Positions 54,364 to 64,000 of a DNA stretch of 64,000 nucleotides are shown here, one piece after another. A model generated the notes under the pieces. It saw only the letters and a program-made list of their open reading frames with translations, had not been told where the DNA came from and made no database searches. Origin of the DNA: Synechococcus sp. RS9916 (GTDB lineage: Bacteria; Cyanobacteriota; Cyanobacteriia; PCC-6307; Cyanobiaceae); assembly GCF_000153825.1 (NCBI RefSeq), contig NZ_DS022299.1, positions 186,001-250,000 of the forward strand. The letters are read 5' to 3'. The first letter of the stretch is position 1; each line of letters opens with the position of its first letter. The translations under genes and the position numbers were made by a program.

Positions 54364-54858
54364 CTAGGGGTGTTGATCAAGCAGGGCCCAGAAGCCCGGG
54401 TCGAGTTCGTAACCAAGGGTGGCGGCCATCTGATTGAGGTTGCCCCGTTGCGATTGCTGCTGCCCGCGGTTGAGGTGGTCCAGCAACATCAGCCGCTGGG
54501 TCACCCAAAGCTCAAGGGCTTGTGGATCAAAACGGATCCCCTCGCTCGGGCTGAAATCGTGGGGCACAAGCATGGCCACATGTTGCGCGAGGTTTCCTCC
54601 GGAACGCTCCAGCAGCAACGGCAGCCAGGGATGCTGCGCATCGGCTCGCAGCGCCCAGAGCCGTGGTTCAGGGCATTCACTTAATTCGCGGGGATCATCG
54701 GCATCCCTGGGCCACGCGTAACGGAGTTCCACCACGGCGCCTGCCTTCAGACGCTCAGGTAAAGGCTGCTCCATCCAGGCTTGGAGAGGGCTGAGGTCGA
54801 GCTCCTGGATCGCGCGGGCATCGATGTTGATGACGTGATCGAGGGGTCCGGCGTTCAT
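54364..54858 (-). CDS. CRR6-like NDH-1 assembly factor (DUF1817)
   Basis: 164 residues. The conserved run PRDADDPRELSECPEPRLWALRADAQ and the block AMLVPHDFSPSEGIRFDPQALELWVTQRLML identify the DUF1817/CRR6 family. In plants and cyanobacteria this protein helps mature NdhI of the photosynthetic NDH-1 complex. The gene starts 79 bases from divergent psaM and is followed by the PiT-like gene. The assignment is by recognition of the family pattern. Confidence 0.88.
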   Translation of the reverse strand: MNAGPLDHVINIDARAIQELDLSPLQAWMEQPLPERLKAGAVVELRYAWPRDADDPRELSECPEPRLWALRADAQHPWLPLLLERSGGNLAQHVAMLVPHDFSPSEGIRFDPQALELWVTQRLMLLDHLNRGQQQSQRGNLNQMAATLGYELDPGFWALLDQHP

Positions 54859-54937
54859 GGGGGTGTGACAGGCCTTTGCGAATGATGGCGTCTTGCCGTG
54901 TCAGGCAGGAAGAATGAGACCGTTTCCAGGGATTCCC

Positions 54938-55042
54938 ATGGCCAGCGCCCTCACCCAGTCCGAGATCTTCATCGCCCTCGTGGTTGCTGCCCATGCGGGC
55001 ATTCTGGCTGTGCGTCTTTGCGTCAGCCTCTACCGCGCCTGA
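54938..55042 (+). CDS. psaM: Photosystem I reaction centre subunit XII (PsaM)
   Basis: A 34-residue gene easily missed because of its size: MASALTQSEIFIALVVAAHA continuing to a Leu-Cys-Val-Ser-Leu-Tyr-Arg-Ala end. One transmembrane helix (IFIALVVAAHAGILAVRLCV) matches the PsaM family, which stabilises the photosystem I trimer interface. An AGGGA lies 6 bases before the ATG. A GC-rich stem-loop follows the stop by 8 bases. Confidence 0.88.
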   Translation: MASALTQSEIFIALVVAAHAGILAVRLCVSLYRA

Positions 55043-55050
55043 TCGTTTCA

Positions 55051-55067
55051 GGGGGCGTCTTGCCCCC
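55051..55067 (+). terminator. Candidate terminator after psaM
   Basis: GGGGGC / GCCCCC stem (6 bp, 5-base loop) 8 bases past the psaM stop. Only two T follow, so it is a weak terminator at best. Confidence 0.5.
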
Positions 55068-55179
55068 TTGGCATCGCTCGCCCGCTGCGTTACAAGCGGG
55101 CATTCGATTCATCACTTTGGCCACTCCCTCGGCTGATGTTGTTGCCCGACGCCGTTTCGGTCGCGCTGAGTCGACGACG

Positions 55180-55590
55180 ATGAGGCCTGCGGGCAGCGCT
55201 GTAAGGCGTCGCAGTCGTCAGAGTCCTGTCCAAGAGAGGTCGGCTCAGCCGCCATCGACAGCGGCGTCTCAGGTTGATGCAGCAACCTTGGCTGCTGAGC
55301 TGCAGCTTCAGGTCGAGCGTCGTGAAAAGCTCTGCAGTGCCTTGGCACTGGCAGTCAAGTTGGGATTGGTGGCTCTTGGTGGAGTCAGTCTCGTCAAACT
55401 CTCGTTCGCTTATCAGGAACGCCTTGACCGTCATGGGGAACTAGCGGCTGTTGTCGAGGTGGAGTCGAGCAAGTTGAACCAGCTTCAGCAGCGGTTTGAT
55501 CGACTCTTCACCCTTGGCGGCGATCGTCGTCTGATGGATGAGCAGGATCAATGGATTGCTCCGAACCGGCTGCGGGTGATCTGGCGCTGA
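55180..55590 (+). CDS. Basic coiled-coil protein of unknown function
   Basis: 136 residues from ATG 55180. A Ser/Arg-rich N-terminus (RPAGSAVRRRSRQSPVQERS) leads to a helix rich in Glu/Leu/Gln (LAAELQLQVERREKLCSALALAVKLGLVALGGVSLVKLSF), which includes a hydrophobic segment. A second helix (LAAVVEVESSKLNQLQQRFDRLFTL) follows. The C-terminus WIAPNRLRVIWR is distinctive. The protein may be membrane-attached through the middle helix. It lies upstream of por on the same strand (66-base gap). Confidence 0.65.
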   Translation: MRPAGSAVRRRSRQSPVQERSAQPPSTAASQVDAATLAAELQLQVERREKLCSALALAVKLGLVALGGVSLVKLSFAYQERLDRHGELAAVVEVESSKLNQLQQRFDRLFTLGGDRRLMDEQDQWIAPNRLRVIWR

Positions 55591-55614
55591 GATTCGTGAC
55601 CACACGACGACTGA

Positions 55615-56616
<1,002 letters not shown>

Positions 56617-56664
56617 AGGTAGGGCCCGATGTTGCTGCCTCCCTGATGGGGAGGCAGTGCTGCA

Positions 56665-57764
<1,100 letters not shown>

Positions 57765-59360
57765 TCAAGCGCTGAAGTGGGCTTTGGCGTCGTAGAGCGT
57801 TTCGCTGTCGATTTGACCTCTTCCCTGCTCGCGGGCATAGGTCTCCGTGTTGCGGCGAACTTTTCCGCGCACAAAGAAGGGGATTTTCTTCAATTCCGCT
57901 TCGCCATCTGCGGTCCAGGTGAGCGTTGTCTCCCCTGACACATCGCCAGCGACAGCGGTCATAGCCGGAGCCGCGTTGGGTTCGGGTTGCCCCGACTGCA
58001 GCCCACCGAGATGGCCGAGATGGCTCTGGTGACCATCCACGAATTCAAAATCGTGGCGGAACATGCCAATCAGGTGTTCCTCCAGGCCCATCATCAGCGG
58101 ATGCACCCAGGTGTCGAAGATCACATTCGCGCCTTCCCATCCCATCTGAGGGCTATACCGGGCGGGCACATCCTGCACATGCATGGGCGTGCTGATCACG
58201 GCGCAGGGGATCCCCAGTCGCTTGGCGCTGTGGCGTTCCATCTGGGTGCCCAGCACGAGTTCTGGGGCCGCCTCCGCCATGGCCGCCTCCACTGCCAGGT
58301 AGTCGTCACTGATCAGTGCTTCCAAACCCAGCTCCTTGGCTTTGGCCCGCACGGGGCGGGCCATTTCCCGGCTGTAGGTGCCGAGCCCAACCACCTCAAA
58401 GCCAAGTTCACGCCTGGCGATCCGTGCGGCCGCAAGCACATGGGTGCCGTCGCCGAAGATGAACACCCGTTTGCCAGTGAGGTAAGTGGAATCCACCGAT
58501 TCGGAATACCAGGGCAGGCGCGACTGTTGGGCTCCCTCGTCGCTGGCCGGGGGCTCCATGCCGAGCAGTGCGCGCAGCTCCGCGAGGAAGTCGGTGGTGG
58601 CGCCAACCCCGATCGGCACCGTGCGGGTGAAGGGTTGGCCGAAGGTTCGCTCCAGCCAGCTGCAGCTGGATTCGGCGATTTCCGGATAGAGGCACACATT
58701 CACATCAGCGTCCGGCAGTCGCATCACATCAGCCACCGACGCATCTAGAGGCATCACCACGGCCACCTCAATGCCATGGCGATCCAGCAGTTTGCGCACT
58801 TCAAGCACGTCGTCGCGGCAGCGGAAGCCCAGTAGGGATGGGCCCAGCAGGTTTACCCGCGGTCGGCGTTGTTCCTCCTTCCAGGCTGTCGGGTTGTGGG
58901 CGCCCGGGTTGGCGGGCTGTTGCTTTAGCAGTCCTCGCACCAGCTGATAGAGCGTTTCGGCAGCTCCCCAGTTCTCTTTCTTGCTGTAGGCAGGCAGTTC
59001 CAGGGTCACAACCGGCAGATTCAGCCCCATGCCGCAGGCCAGTGCACCGGGCTGGTCTTGGATCAATTCCGCTGTACAGCTTTCCCCCACGAGCAGTGCA
59101 TCGGGTTCAAACCGCTCCACGGCTTCCCGCACGTGACGTTTCACCAGCTCGGCTGTGTCACCGCCGAGATCGCGGGCCTGAAAGGTGGTGTAGGTGACCG
59201 GAGGCCGTTGTCCGCGGCGCTCGATCATGGTGAACAGCAGATCCGCGTAGGTGTCGCCTTGCGGCGCGTGCAGCACGTAATGCACTCCCTTCATCGAGGC
59301 TGCGATGCGCATCGCTCCCACATGGGGTGGGCCTTCATACGTCCAGAGCGTGAGGTCCAT
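57765..59360 (-). CDS. chlB: Dark-operative protochlorophyllide reductase subunit ChlB
   Basis: 531 residues. Catalytic NB-component subunit, nitrogenase MoFe-like. It begins [18 protein letters not shown]. The cluster cysteine is in [23 protein letters not shown], and the conserved block LEDRHGIEV-like sequence and [18 protein letters not shown] follow. The C-terminal [25 protein letters not shown] matches the ChlB end that binds the substrate. Length is typical. It lies 83 bases after chlN and before chlL in the order chlN-chlB-chlL, all on the minus strand. Confidence 0.97.
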   Translation of the reverse strand: MDLTLWTYEGPPHVGAMRIAASMKGVHYVLHAPQGDTYADLLFTMIERRGQRPPVTYTTFQARDLGGDTAELVKRHVREAVERFEPDALLVGESCTAELIQDQPGALACGMGLNLPVVTLELPAYSKKENWGAAETLYQLVRGLLKQQPANPGAHNPTAWKEEQRRPRVNLLGPSLLGFRCRDDVLEVRKLLDRHGIEVAVVMPLDASVADVMRLPDADVNVCLYPEIAESSCSWLERTFGQPFTRTVPIGVGATTDFLAELRALLGMEPPASDEGAQQSRLPWYSESVDSTYLTGKRVFIFGDGTHVLAAARIARRELGFEVVGLGTYSREMARPVRAKAKELGLEALISDDYLAVEAAMAEAAPELVLGTQMERHSAKRLGIPCAVISTPMHVQDVPARYSPQMGWEGANVIFDTWVHPLMMGLEEHLIGMFRHDFEFVDGHQSHLGHLGGLQSGQPEPNAAPAMTAVAGDVSGETTLTWTADGEAELKKIPFFVRGKVRRNTETYAREQGRGQIDSETLYDAKAHFSA

Positions 59361-59443
59361 AACGGCGAATCAGAGAGAAACGGGACGGGGATCGGGGGAA
59401 AACAAAGGATGCTGGGGTGGCTGGGCTCGCAAGAGAGGCGCCG

Positions 59444-60817
<1,374 letters not shown>

Positions 60818-60826
60818 TCAAAATCC

Positions 60827-61351
60827 TTGGCACTCGCGCGATTTCTGCCTGCCGTCATGGTCATGGGCCTCACACTTGCGGCGTGTCAGTCCCCCGCCGA
60901 CAAAGCGGTTGATGATGAACTGAAGGTTGCCGCCGGAGTGGAGGCTGTTTGTGCTGCCCGCTCTGATGTGGATGCAGCCGTGGCATCCGTTGCTGCGCTC
61001 ACTCCGGAGTCGACGGTTGGCGATGCAGAACAGGCCGGTGAAAAACTGCGCGCTGCGCTCGCCAAACTTGATGGCGCGGAAGGGGAGCTGAGTAAGGCCG
61101 AAGTCAAGGAGTACCGCGATCAGGTCGCCTTGTTCCAAGAGGAGGTGGAGAAGGTCCGCAAGGACAAATCCCTCACACTGAAAGAGGCGTCTGAGCAGCT
61201 GCAGGGCAAGGTGGCTCCTTTGGTGGTTGCCCGGGCTCAGCTGGCGTCAGCCACCGTGTGTGTGGAGATTGACGAGGAGCCGACGGCCAACAAAAAAGCC
61301 GATGCTGATGGTCCCGACGGGACCAACGACACCGACAAAACAGACAATTGA
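60827..61351 (+). CDS. Putative lipoprotein with helical bundle
   Basis: 174 residues, TTG start; an ATG at 60857 would drop the basic residue. The N-terminus is signal-like with a lipobox (LTLAAC, Cys near residue 20). The mature part is helical (VKEYRDQVALFQEEVEKVRKDKSLTLKEASEQLQGKVAPLVVARAQLA), and the tail is acidic and Asp/Asn/Thr-rich. No family recognised. It diverges from chlN, sharing a 135-base region. Confidence 0.65.
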   Translation: MALARFLPAVMVMGLTLAACQSPADKAVDDELKVAAGVEAVCAARSDVDAAVASVAALTPESTVGDAEQAGEKLRAALAKLDGAEGELSKAEVKEYRDQVALFQEEVEKVRKDKSLTLKEASEQLQGKVAPLVVARAQLASATVCVEIDEEPTANKKADADGPDGTNDTDKTDN

Positions 61352-61389
61352 AGGGAGACGTGTTGATGGCTCTCTCTTAATCCCTGACT

Positions 61390-61791
61390 TCAGAGCCGGC
61401 GGCGGAAGCGGTCATCCCGGAAGCTGTTGCTCTCTGCGTTGTCGTCGACACGGCTCAGTCGCCAGACGTTGCGGCTGATGCGTCGGGCTTTGAGTCCACC
61501 CCGCTCCACGGTGTCTGCTGCGGGCCGTGCACCGAGGAGAAGGCTGACTTCCGTTGTGGTGAGCGGGGCACCGGTGTCGATGGCGAGAGCGGTCAGTTCC
61601 AGGCGCTGACGCATCTGTCGCATGGAATCGGCAGCTTCCCGACCGGGCATCTCCAGCCAGGGGAGTTCAGCTTGGCCTTCGTTGGCCAGACGTTGCATCA
61701 GGCCATAGCTCACGAGTCCGAGCGCCTGTTCCGCATTGAGCTCGGTGGCCAGCTCGCTGGACGGGGCGGGGCTTTGCTTGGAAGAAGCCAT
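61390..61791 (-). CDS. Hypothetical protein near the carboxysome locus
   Basis: 133 residues from ATG 61791. Mostly helical (LNAEQALGLVSYGLMQRLANEGQAELPWLEM, AADSMRQMRQRLELTALAID), then a short mixed part with a possible helix-turn-helix-like LTTTEVSLLLGARPAADTVERGGLKARRISRNVWRL. No function assigned. It lies between a lipoprotein gene and csoS1D, facing away from csoS1D. Confidence 0.6.
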   Translation of the reverse strand: MASSKQSPAPSSELATELNAEQALGLVSYGLMQRLANEGQAELPWLEMPGREAADSMRQMRQRLELTALAIDTGAPLTTTEVSLLLGARPAADTVERGGLKARRISRNVWRLSRVDDNAESNSFRDDRFRRRL

Positions 61792-61887
61792 AGGCCAGAA
61801 CGCGGATGCGCGGAAGGTATCGGCTCTGTGCCACAAAGCAAGCTGTGACCGACAGTTTCTTGATCACCTTCCGTTAAGATCCGCCCC

Positions 61888-62673
61888 ATGAATCGTTTCG
61901 CCGGCTTGGACAACCGGGAGCGGCGACGCGGAGGGAGCGCGCTGGTCACTGGAACGGAGGTGCACGCCTCCGCCGGCGGAGCCAGCTGCGTTGTGACGAC
62001 AGATTCTGAATCTCCGCGTTTGTTGCGGCAGAACAGCCATGTGCAGTCGATTGAACTGCGCACCTATGTGTTCATTGATTCCCTGCAGCCACAACTGGCG
62101 GCCTACATGGGAACGGTGAGCCAGGGTTTCTTGCCGATCCCAGGTGATGCCTGCCTCTGGATGGAGGTGTCCCCGGGGATGGCGGTGCACCGGGTGACCG
62201 ACATCGCACTGAAAGCCAGCAATGTTCGCCTCGGACAGATGGTGGTGGAACGGGCCTTCGGTTCGATGGCTCTTTATCACCGCGATCAGAGCACCGTGAT
62301 CCACTCCGGTGATGTCGTTCTCGAAGCGATTGGCAGCTCGGTCGAACAACGCACCCCTGCAGACGTCAGTTGGACAGAAGTGATCAGGGCGATCACCCCT
62401 GACCATGCGGTTCTGATCAATCGACAAAATCGCCGCGGTTCGATGATCGAAGCCGGGATGAGCATGTTCATCCTGGAAACCGAGCCGGCGGGCTATGTGC
62501 TCATTGCCGCCAATGAAGCCGAAAAAGCGTCCAACATCACCTTGGTGGATGTGAAAGCTGTCGGAGCTTTCGGTCGTCTCACCCTGGCAGGCCGGGAAGG
62601 TGATGTGGAGGAAGCTGCTGCTGCAGCCATGCGGGCCATCGAGATGATCAACCGACGTTCAGCATTGCGTTAA
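61888..62673 (+). CDS. csoS1D: Carboxysome shell protein CsoS1D (tandem BMC domain)
   Basis: 261 residues. After a basic, low-complexity N-terminus of about 50 residues, two BMC domains follow. In the first, [20 protein letters not shown] ... [30 protein letters not shown]; in the second, [83 protein letters not shown]. The family forms gated pseudohexamers in the alpha-carboxysome shell. Position just upstream of the rdgB-csoS1 region is the usual one in picocyanobacteria. Confidence 0.95.
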   Translation: MNRFAGLDNRERRRGGSALVTGTEVHASAGGASCVVTTDSESPRLLRQNSHVQSIELRTYVFIDSLQPQLAAYMGTVSQGFLPIPGDACLWMEVSPGMAVHRVTDIALKASNVRLGQMVVERAFGSMALYHRDQSTVIHSGDVVLEAIGSSVEQRTPADVSWTEVIRAITPDHAVLINRQNRRGSMIEAGMSMFILETEPAGYVLIAANEAEKASNITLVDVKAVGAFGRLTLAGREGDVEEAAAAAMRAIEMINRRSALR

Positions 62674-62700
62674 CGCGCTGCTGCAGGGCTTGGGTTTCGA

Positions 62701-63285
62701 TCAGTCGAGCTTCAGCCGCTGACGCAGCCGTGGAGCGAGGGCGCGTGCGGCTTTCCCGCGACTGCCAAGCCGTGCAAGCTGGGAGTCATTGAGTTGGCCG
62801 TAGCTGCAGCGGGCTTCACGCACCCAGAAGAGGGATTCAATTCCTGCGCCCGGGTAAGCGGGGACGGTGAGTAATTCCCCCCAGCAGACCCCTTCGGCTT
62901 CCTCAACACAAACGCCTTCCGGGTTGCACAACACCATTGCGCTGCGGAAGCAGGCGGTGCGGTAGGGCTCGTCGCCCAATGCCTCGATCAACCTCTGGAG
63001 TTTTGCCTCGTTGTTGGGAGCGAAGCGCGCGGTGTAAAGGCCGGGGGCTCCATTGAGGGCATCCACTTCAAGGCCGGAGTCATCGGCGAGAGTCCACGTT
63101 CCTGTGTGCTGGGCTGCAGCCTCAGCTTTGAGGCGTGCATTTTCGAGGTACGTGCTGCCCGTTTCTTCCACATCAAGGTGGTCGGGTTGACGCCTCACCT
63201 CAACCGGAAGAGGACCAAGCATGTGCTCGATCTCCGCCACTTTGTAGGGATTGCCACTGGCAATGGTGAGAACGGGATGACCCAA
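62701..63285 (-). CDS. rdgB: XTP/dITP diphosphatase (HAM1/RdgB)
   Basis: 194 residues. Removes non-canonical purine nucleotides. Motifs: LTIASGNPYKVAEIEHML; ETGSTYLENARLKAEAAAQHTGTWTLADDSGLEVDALNGAPGLYTARF, with the conserved Asp-Asp-Ser-Gly-Leu; and a C-terminal AYPGAGIESLFW-SYGQLNDSQLARLGSRGKAARALAPRL. It sits between csoS1D and csoS1 on the opposite strand, the order usual in alpha-cyanobacteria, and so is unrelated in function to the carboxysome. Confidence 0.95.
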   Translation of the reverse strand: MGHPVLTIASGNPYKVAEIEHMLGPLPVEVRRQPDHLDVEETGSTYLENARLKAEAAAQHTGTWTLADDSGLEVDALNGAPGLYTARFAPNNEAKLQRLIEALGDEPYRTACFRSAMVLCNPEGVCVEEAEGVCWGELLTVPAYPGAGIESLFWVREARCSYGQLNDSQLARLGSRGKAARALAPRLRQRLKLD

Positions 63286-63378
63286 TCCGAAGCTGATGCG
63301 GCTTCCATTGTGTGGTCTAGGGGTAGGAAACGTCTGAGTTGATAAGCGGTCGGTCGCGAAGCGGCGTCAGAACGGGTT

Positions 63379-63393
63379 GAACATTCCACCCCT
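63379..63393 (+). repeat. Direct repeat copy 1 (GAACATTCCACCCCT)
   Basis: First copy of an exact 15-bp repeat upstream of csoS1; the second copy lies 229 bases further on. Flanking bases differ between the two copies. Confidence 0.85.
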
Positions 63394-63607
63394 GCAGGCG
63401 CAGGGAACTGACGCCAGGGTGAATTTATGCACTGTGGGCCGGCTTGCAACCGAATGTTCACGGCTCCACACCTGGCTTCCAACAGCCCTGGCAAACAGTC
63501 ACTGACTGGGGTATTAGTCCCACTTATCAAGTTCACTATGGACAGTGATGCGGGAAGTCGTCCAAATCTCTTGACGAGTTCCGGCTTGAGGAAGCAATGT
63601 CGCCAGC

Positions 63608-63622
63608 GAACATTCCACCCCT
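63608..63622 (+). repeat. Direct repeat copy 2 (GAACATTCCACCCCT), next to the csoS1 start
   Basis: Second exact copy, ending 14 bases before the csoS1 ATG at 63637, so it would overlap a ribosome-binding or operator position. Confidence 0.85.
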
Positions 63623-63636
63623 TTCCCCGGTAGGCA

Positions 63637-63948
63637 ATGGCTAACGAAACCATGGGCATCGCTCTCGGCATGATCGAGACCCGCGGCCTGGTCCCCGCGA
63701 TCGAAGCAGCTGACGCCATGACCAAGGCTGCCGAAGTGCGCCTGATCGGTCGTGAGTTCGTCGGCGGCGGTTACGTCACCGTTCTGGTGCGCGGCGAAAC
63801 CGGTGCTGTGAACGCAGCTGTTCGCGCTGGTGCTGATGCTTGCGAGCGCGTCGGCGACGGTCTCGTGGCTGCTCACATCATTGCCCGCCCCCACCGCGAA
63901 GTTGAGCCTGCTCTGGGCAACGGCAACTTCCTCGGCCAGAAGGACTGA
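63637..63948 (+). CDS. csoS1: Major carboxysome shell protein CsoS1 (BMC-H)
   Basis: 103 residues, complete. A single BMC domain: GIALGMIETRGLVPAIEAADAMTKAAEVRLIGREFVGGGYVTVLVRGETGAVNAAVRAGADACERVGDGLVAAHIIARPHREVEPAL. It forms hexamers that tile the alpha-carboxysome shell. In related genomes it begins the operon with rbcL, rbcS and csoS2; the window ends shortly after it, so the downstream genes are not visible here. Confidence 0.96.
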   Translation: MANETMGIALGMIETRGLVPAIEAADAMTKAAEVRLIGREFVGGGYVTVLVRGETGAVNAAVRAGADACERVGDGLVAAHIIARPHREVEPALGNGNFLGQKD

Positions 63949-64000
63949 GATCTGACGCTGAACCTCTGACGAGGTAGCGCTTCTCTCCATTCTTCACCGA

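Larger units (their letters stand above)
63286..63636 (+). promoter_or_regulatory. csoS1 upstream (carboxysome operon) leader region
   Basis: The 351 bases between rdgB and csoS1 hold no credible gene; the short frames in them have random-looking sequence. The region contains the exact 15-bp direct repeat annotated separately, near each end of it, and should contain the promoter for csoS1 and any downstream carboxysome genes. I cannot place a -35/-10 pair with confidence. Confidence 0.5.

Noticed and set aside
63427-63633. 68-residue frame in the csoS1 leader
   Set aside because: Random-looking composition and it spans the repeat and the ribosome-binding region.

Overview
The window is a gene-dense, GC-rich stretch of a picocyanobacterial chromosome, most consistent with marine Synechococcus (or close Cyanobium-type relatives). 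The evidence is direct. It has carboxysome shell genes of the alpha type (csoS1D and csoS1, split by an XTP/dITP pyrophosphatase gene). It has both protochlorophyllide reductases (por, chlL, chlB, chlN), psaM and psb27. It has a ferrochelatase with a chlorophyll-binding-type tail and the two-gene alkane pathway (ADO and AAR). No rRNA, tRNA, CRISPR array, insertion sequence or prophage block was found. Every call rests on reading the sequence and on family knowledge; no search was run.

Layout. 0-7 kb: tail of an OprB-like porin, the principal sigma factor rpoD, priA, a DUF3153-type membrane protein, argB and a DUF2854 protein. 7-21 kb: ssb, cobK, cutA, a PfkB kinase, purA, psb27-proS, a small HTH protein, ppa, a 2Fe-2S ferredoxin, an ArsC-like protein, a 501-residue membrane protein, lepB, a dihydroorotase-like protein lacking its metal ligands, and a tandem histidine phosphatase. 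21-30 kb: a CPBP protease, an FtsL-like protein with ftsI, an EF-hand transaldolase, a cyclic-nucleotide-binding-type regulator, a photolyase/cryptochrome, a geranylgeranyl-reductase-like flavoprotein, frr and pyrH. 30-40 kb: cobO, a methyltransferase, a lone tyrosine recombinase, hemH, ilvB with a zinc-ribbon tail, secreted or membrane unknowns and a COG2509-type flavoprotein.

40-50 kb: a secreted SnoaL-like protein, then a translationally coupled trio (S1-domain protein, Tab2, PgeF). These are followed by a creatininase-family protein and the lipid/hydrocarbon cluster ADO-AAR-accA-SDR-folE, and then trpF. 50-61 kb: an M50 protease, a lipoate-ligase-family protein, a TauE/SafE permease, a PiT-like membrane protein, CRR6 (an NDH-1 assembly factor), psaM, an unknown coiled-coil protein, por and the chlLBN set. 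61-64 kb: two unknowns and the start of the alpha-carboxysome locus.

Most genes are housekeeping or photosynthesis genes in short operons with tiny gaps or 4-base overlaps, and several convergent pairs overlap at their 3' ends. The points most worth a second look are: a pseudo-dihydroorotase, a conserved-looking solitary recombinase, regulatory-looking tails on IlvB and transaldolase, an H1-like N-terminus on the sigma factor, an exact 15-bp repeat flanking the csoS1 leader, and a three-hairpin spacer between ADO and AAR. I did not find clear evidence for a wholly new multi-gene system.
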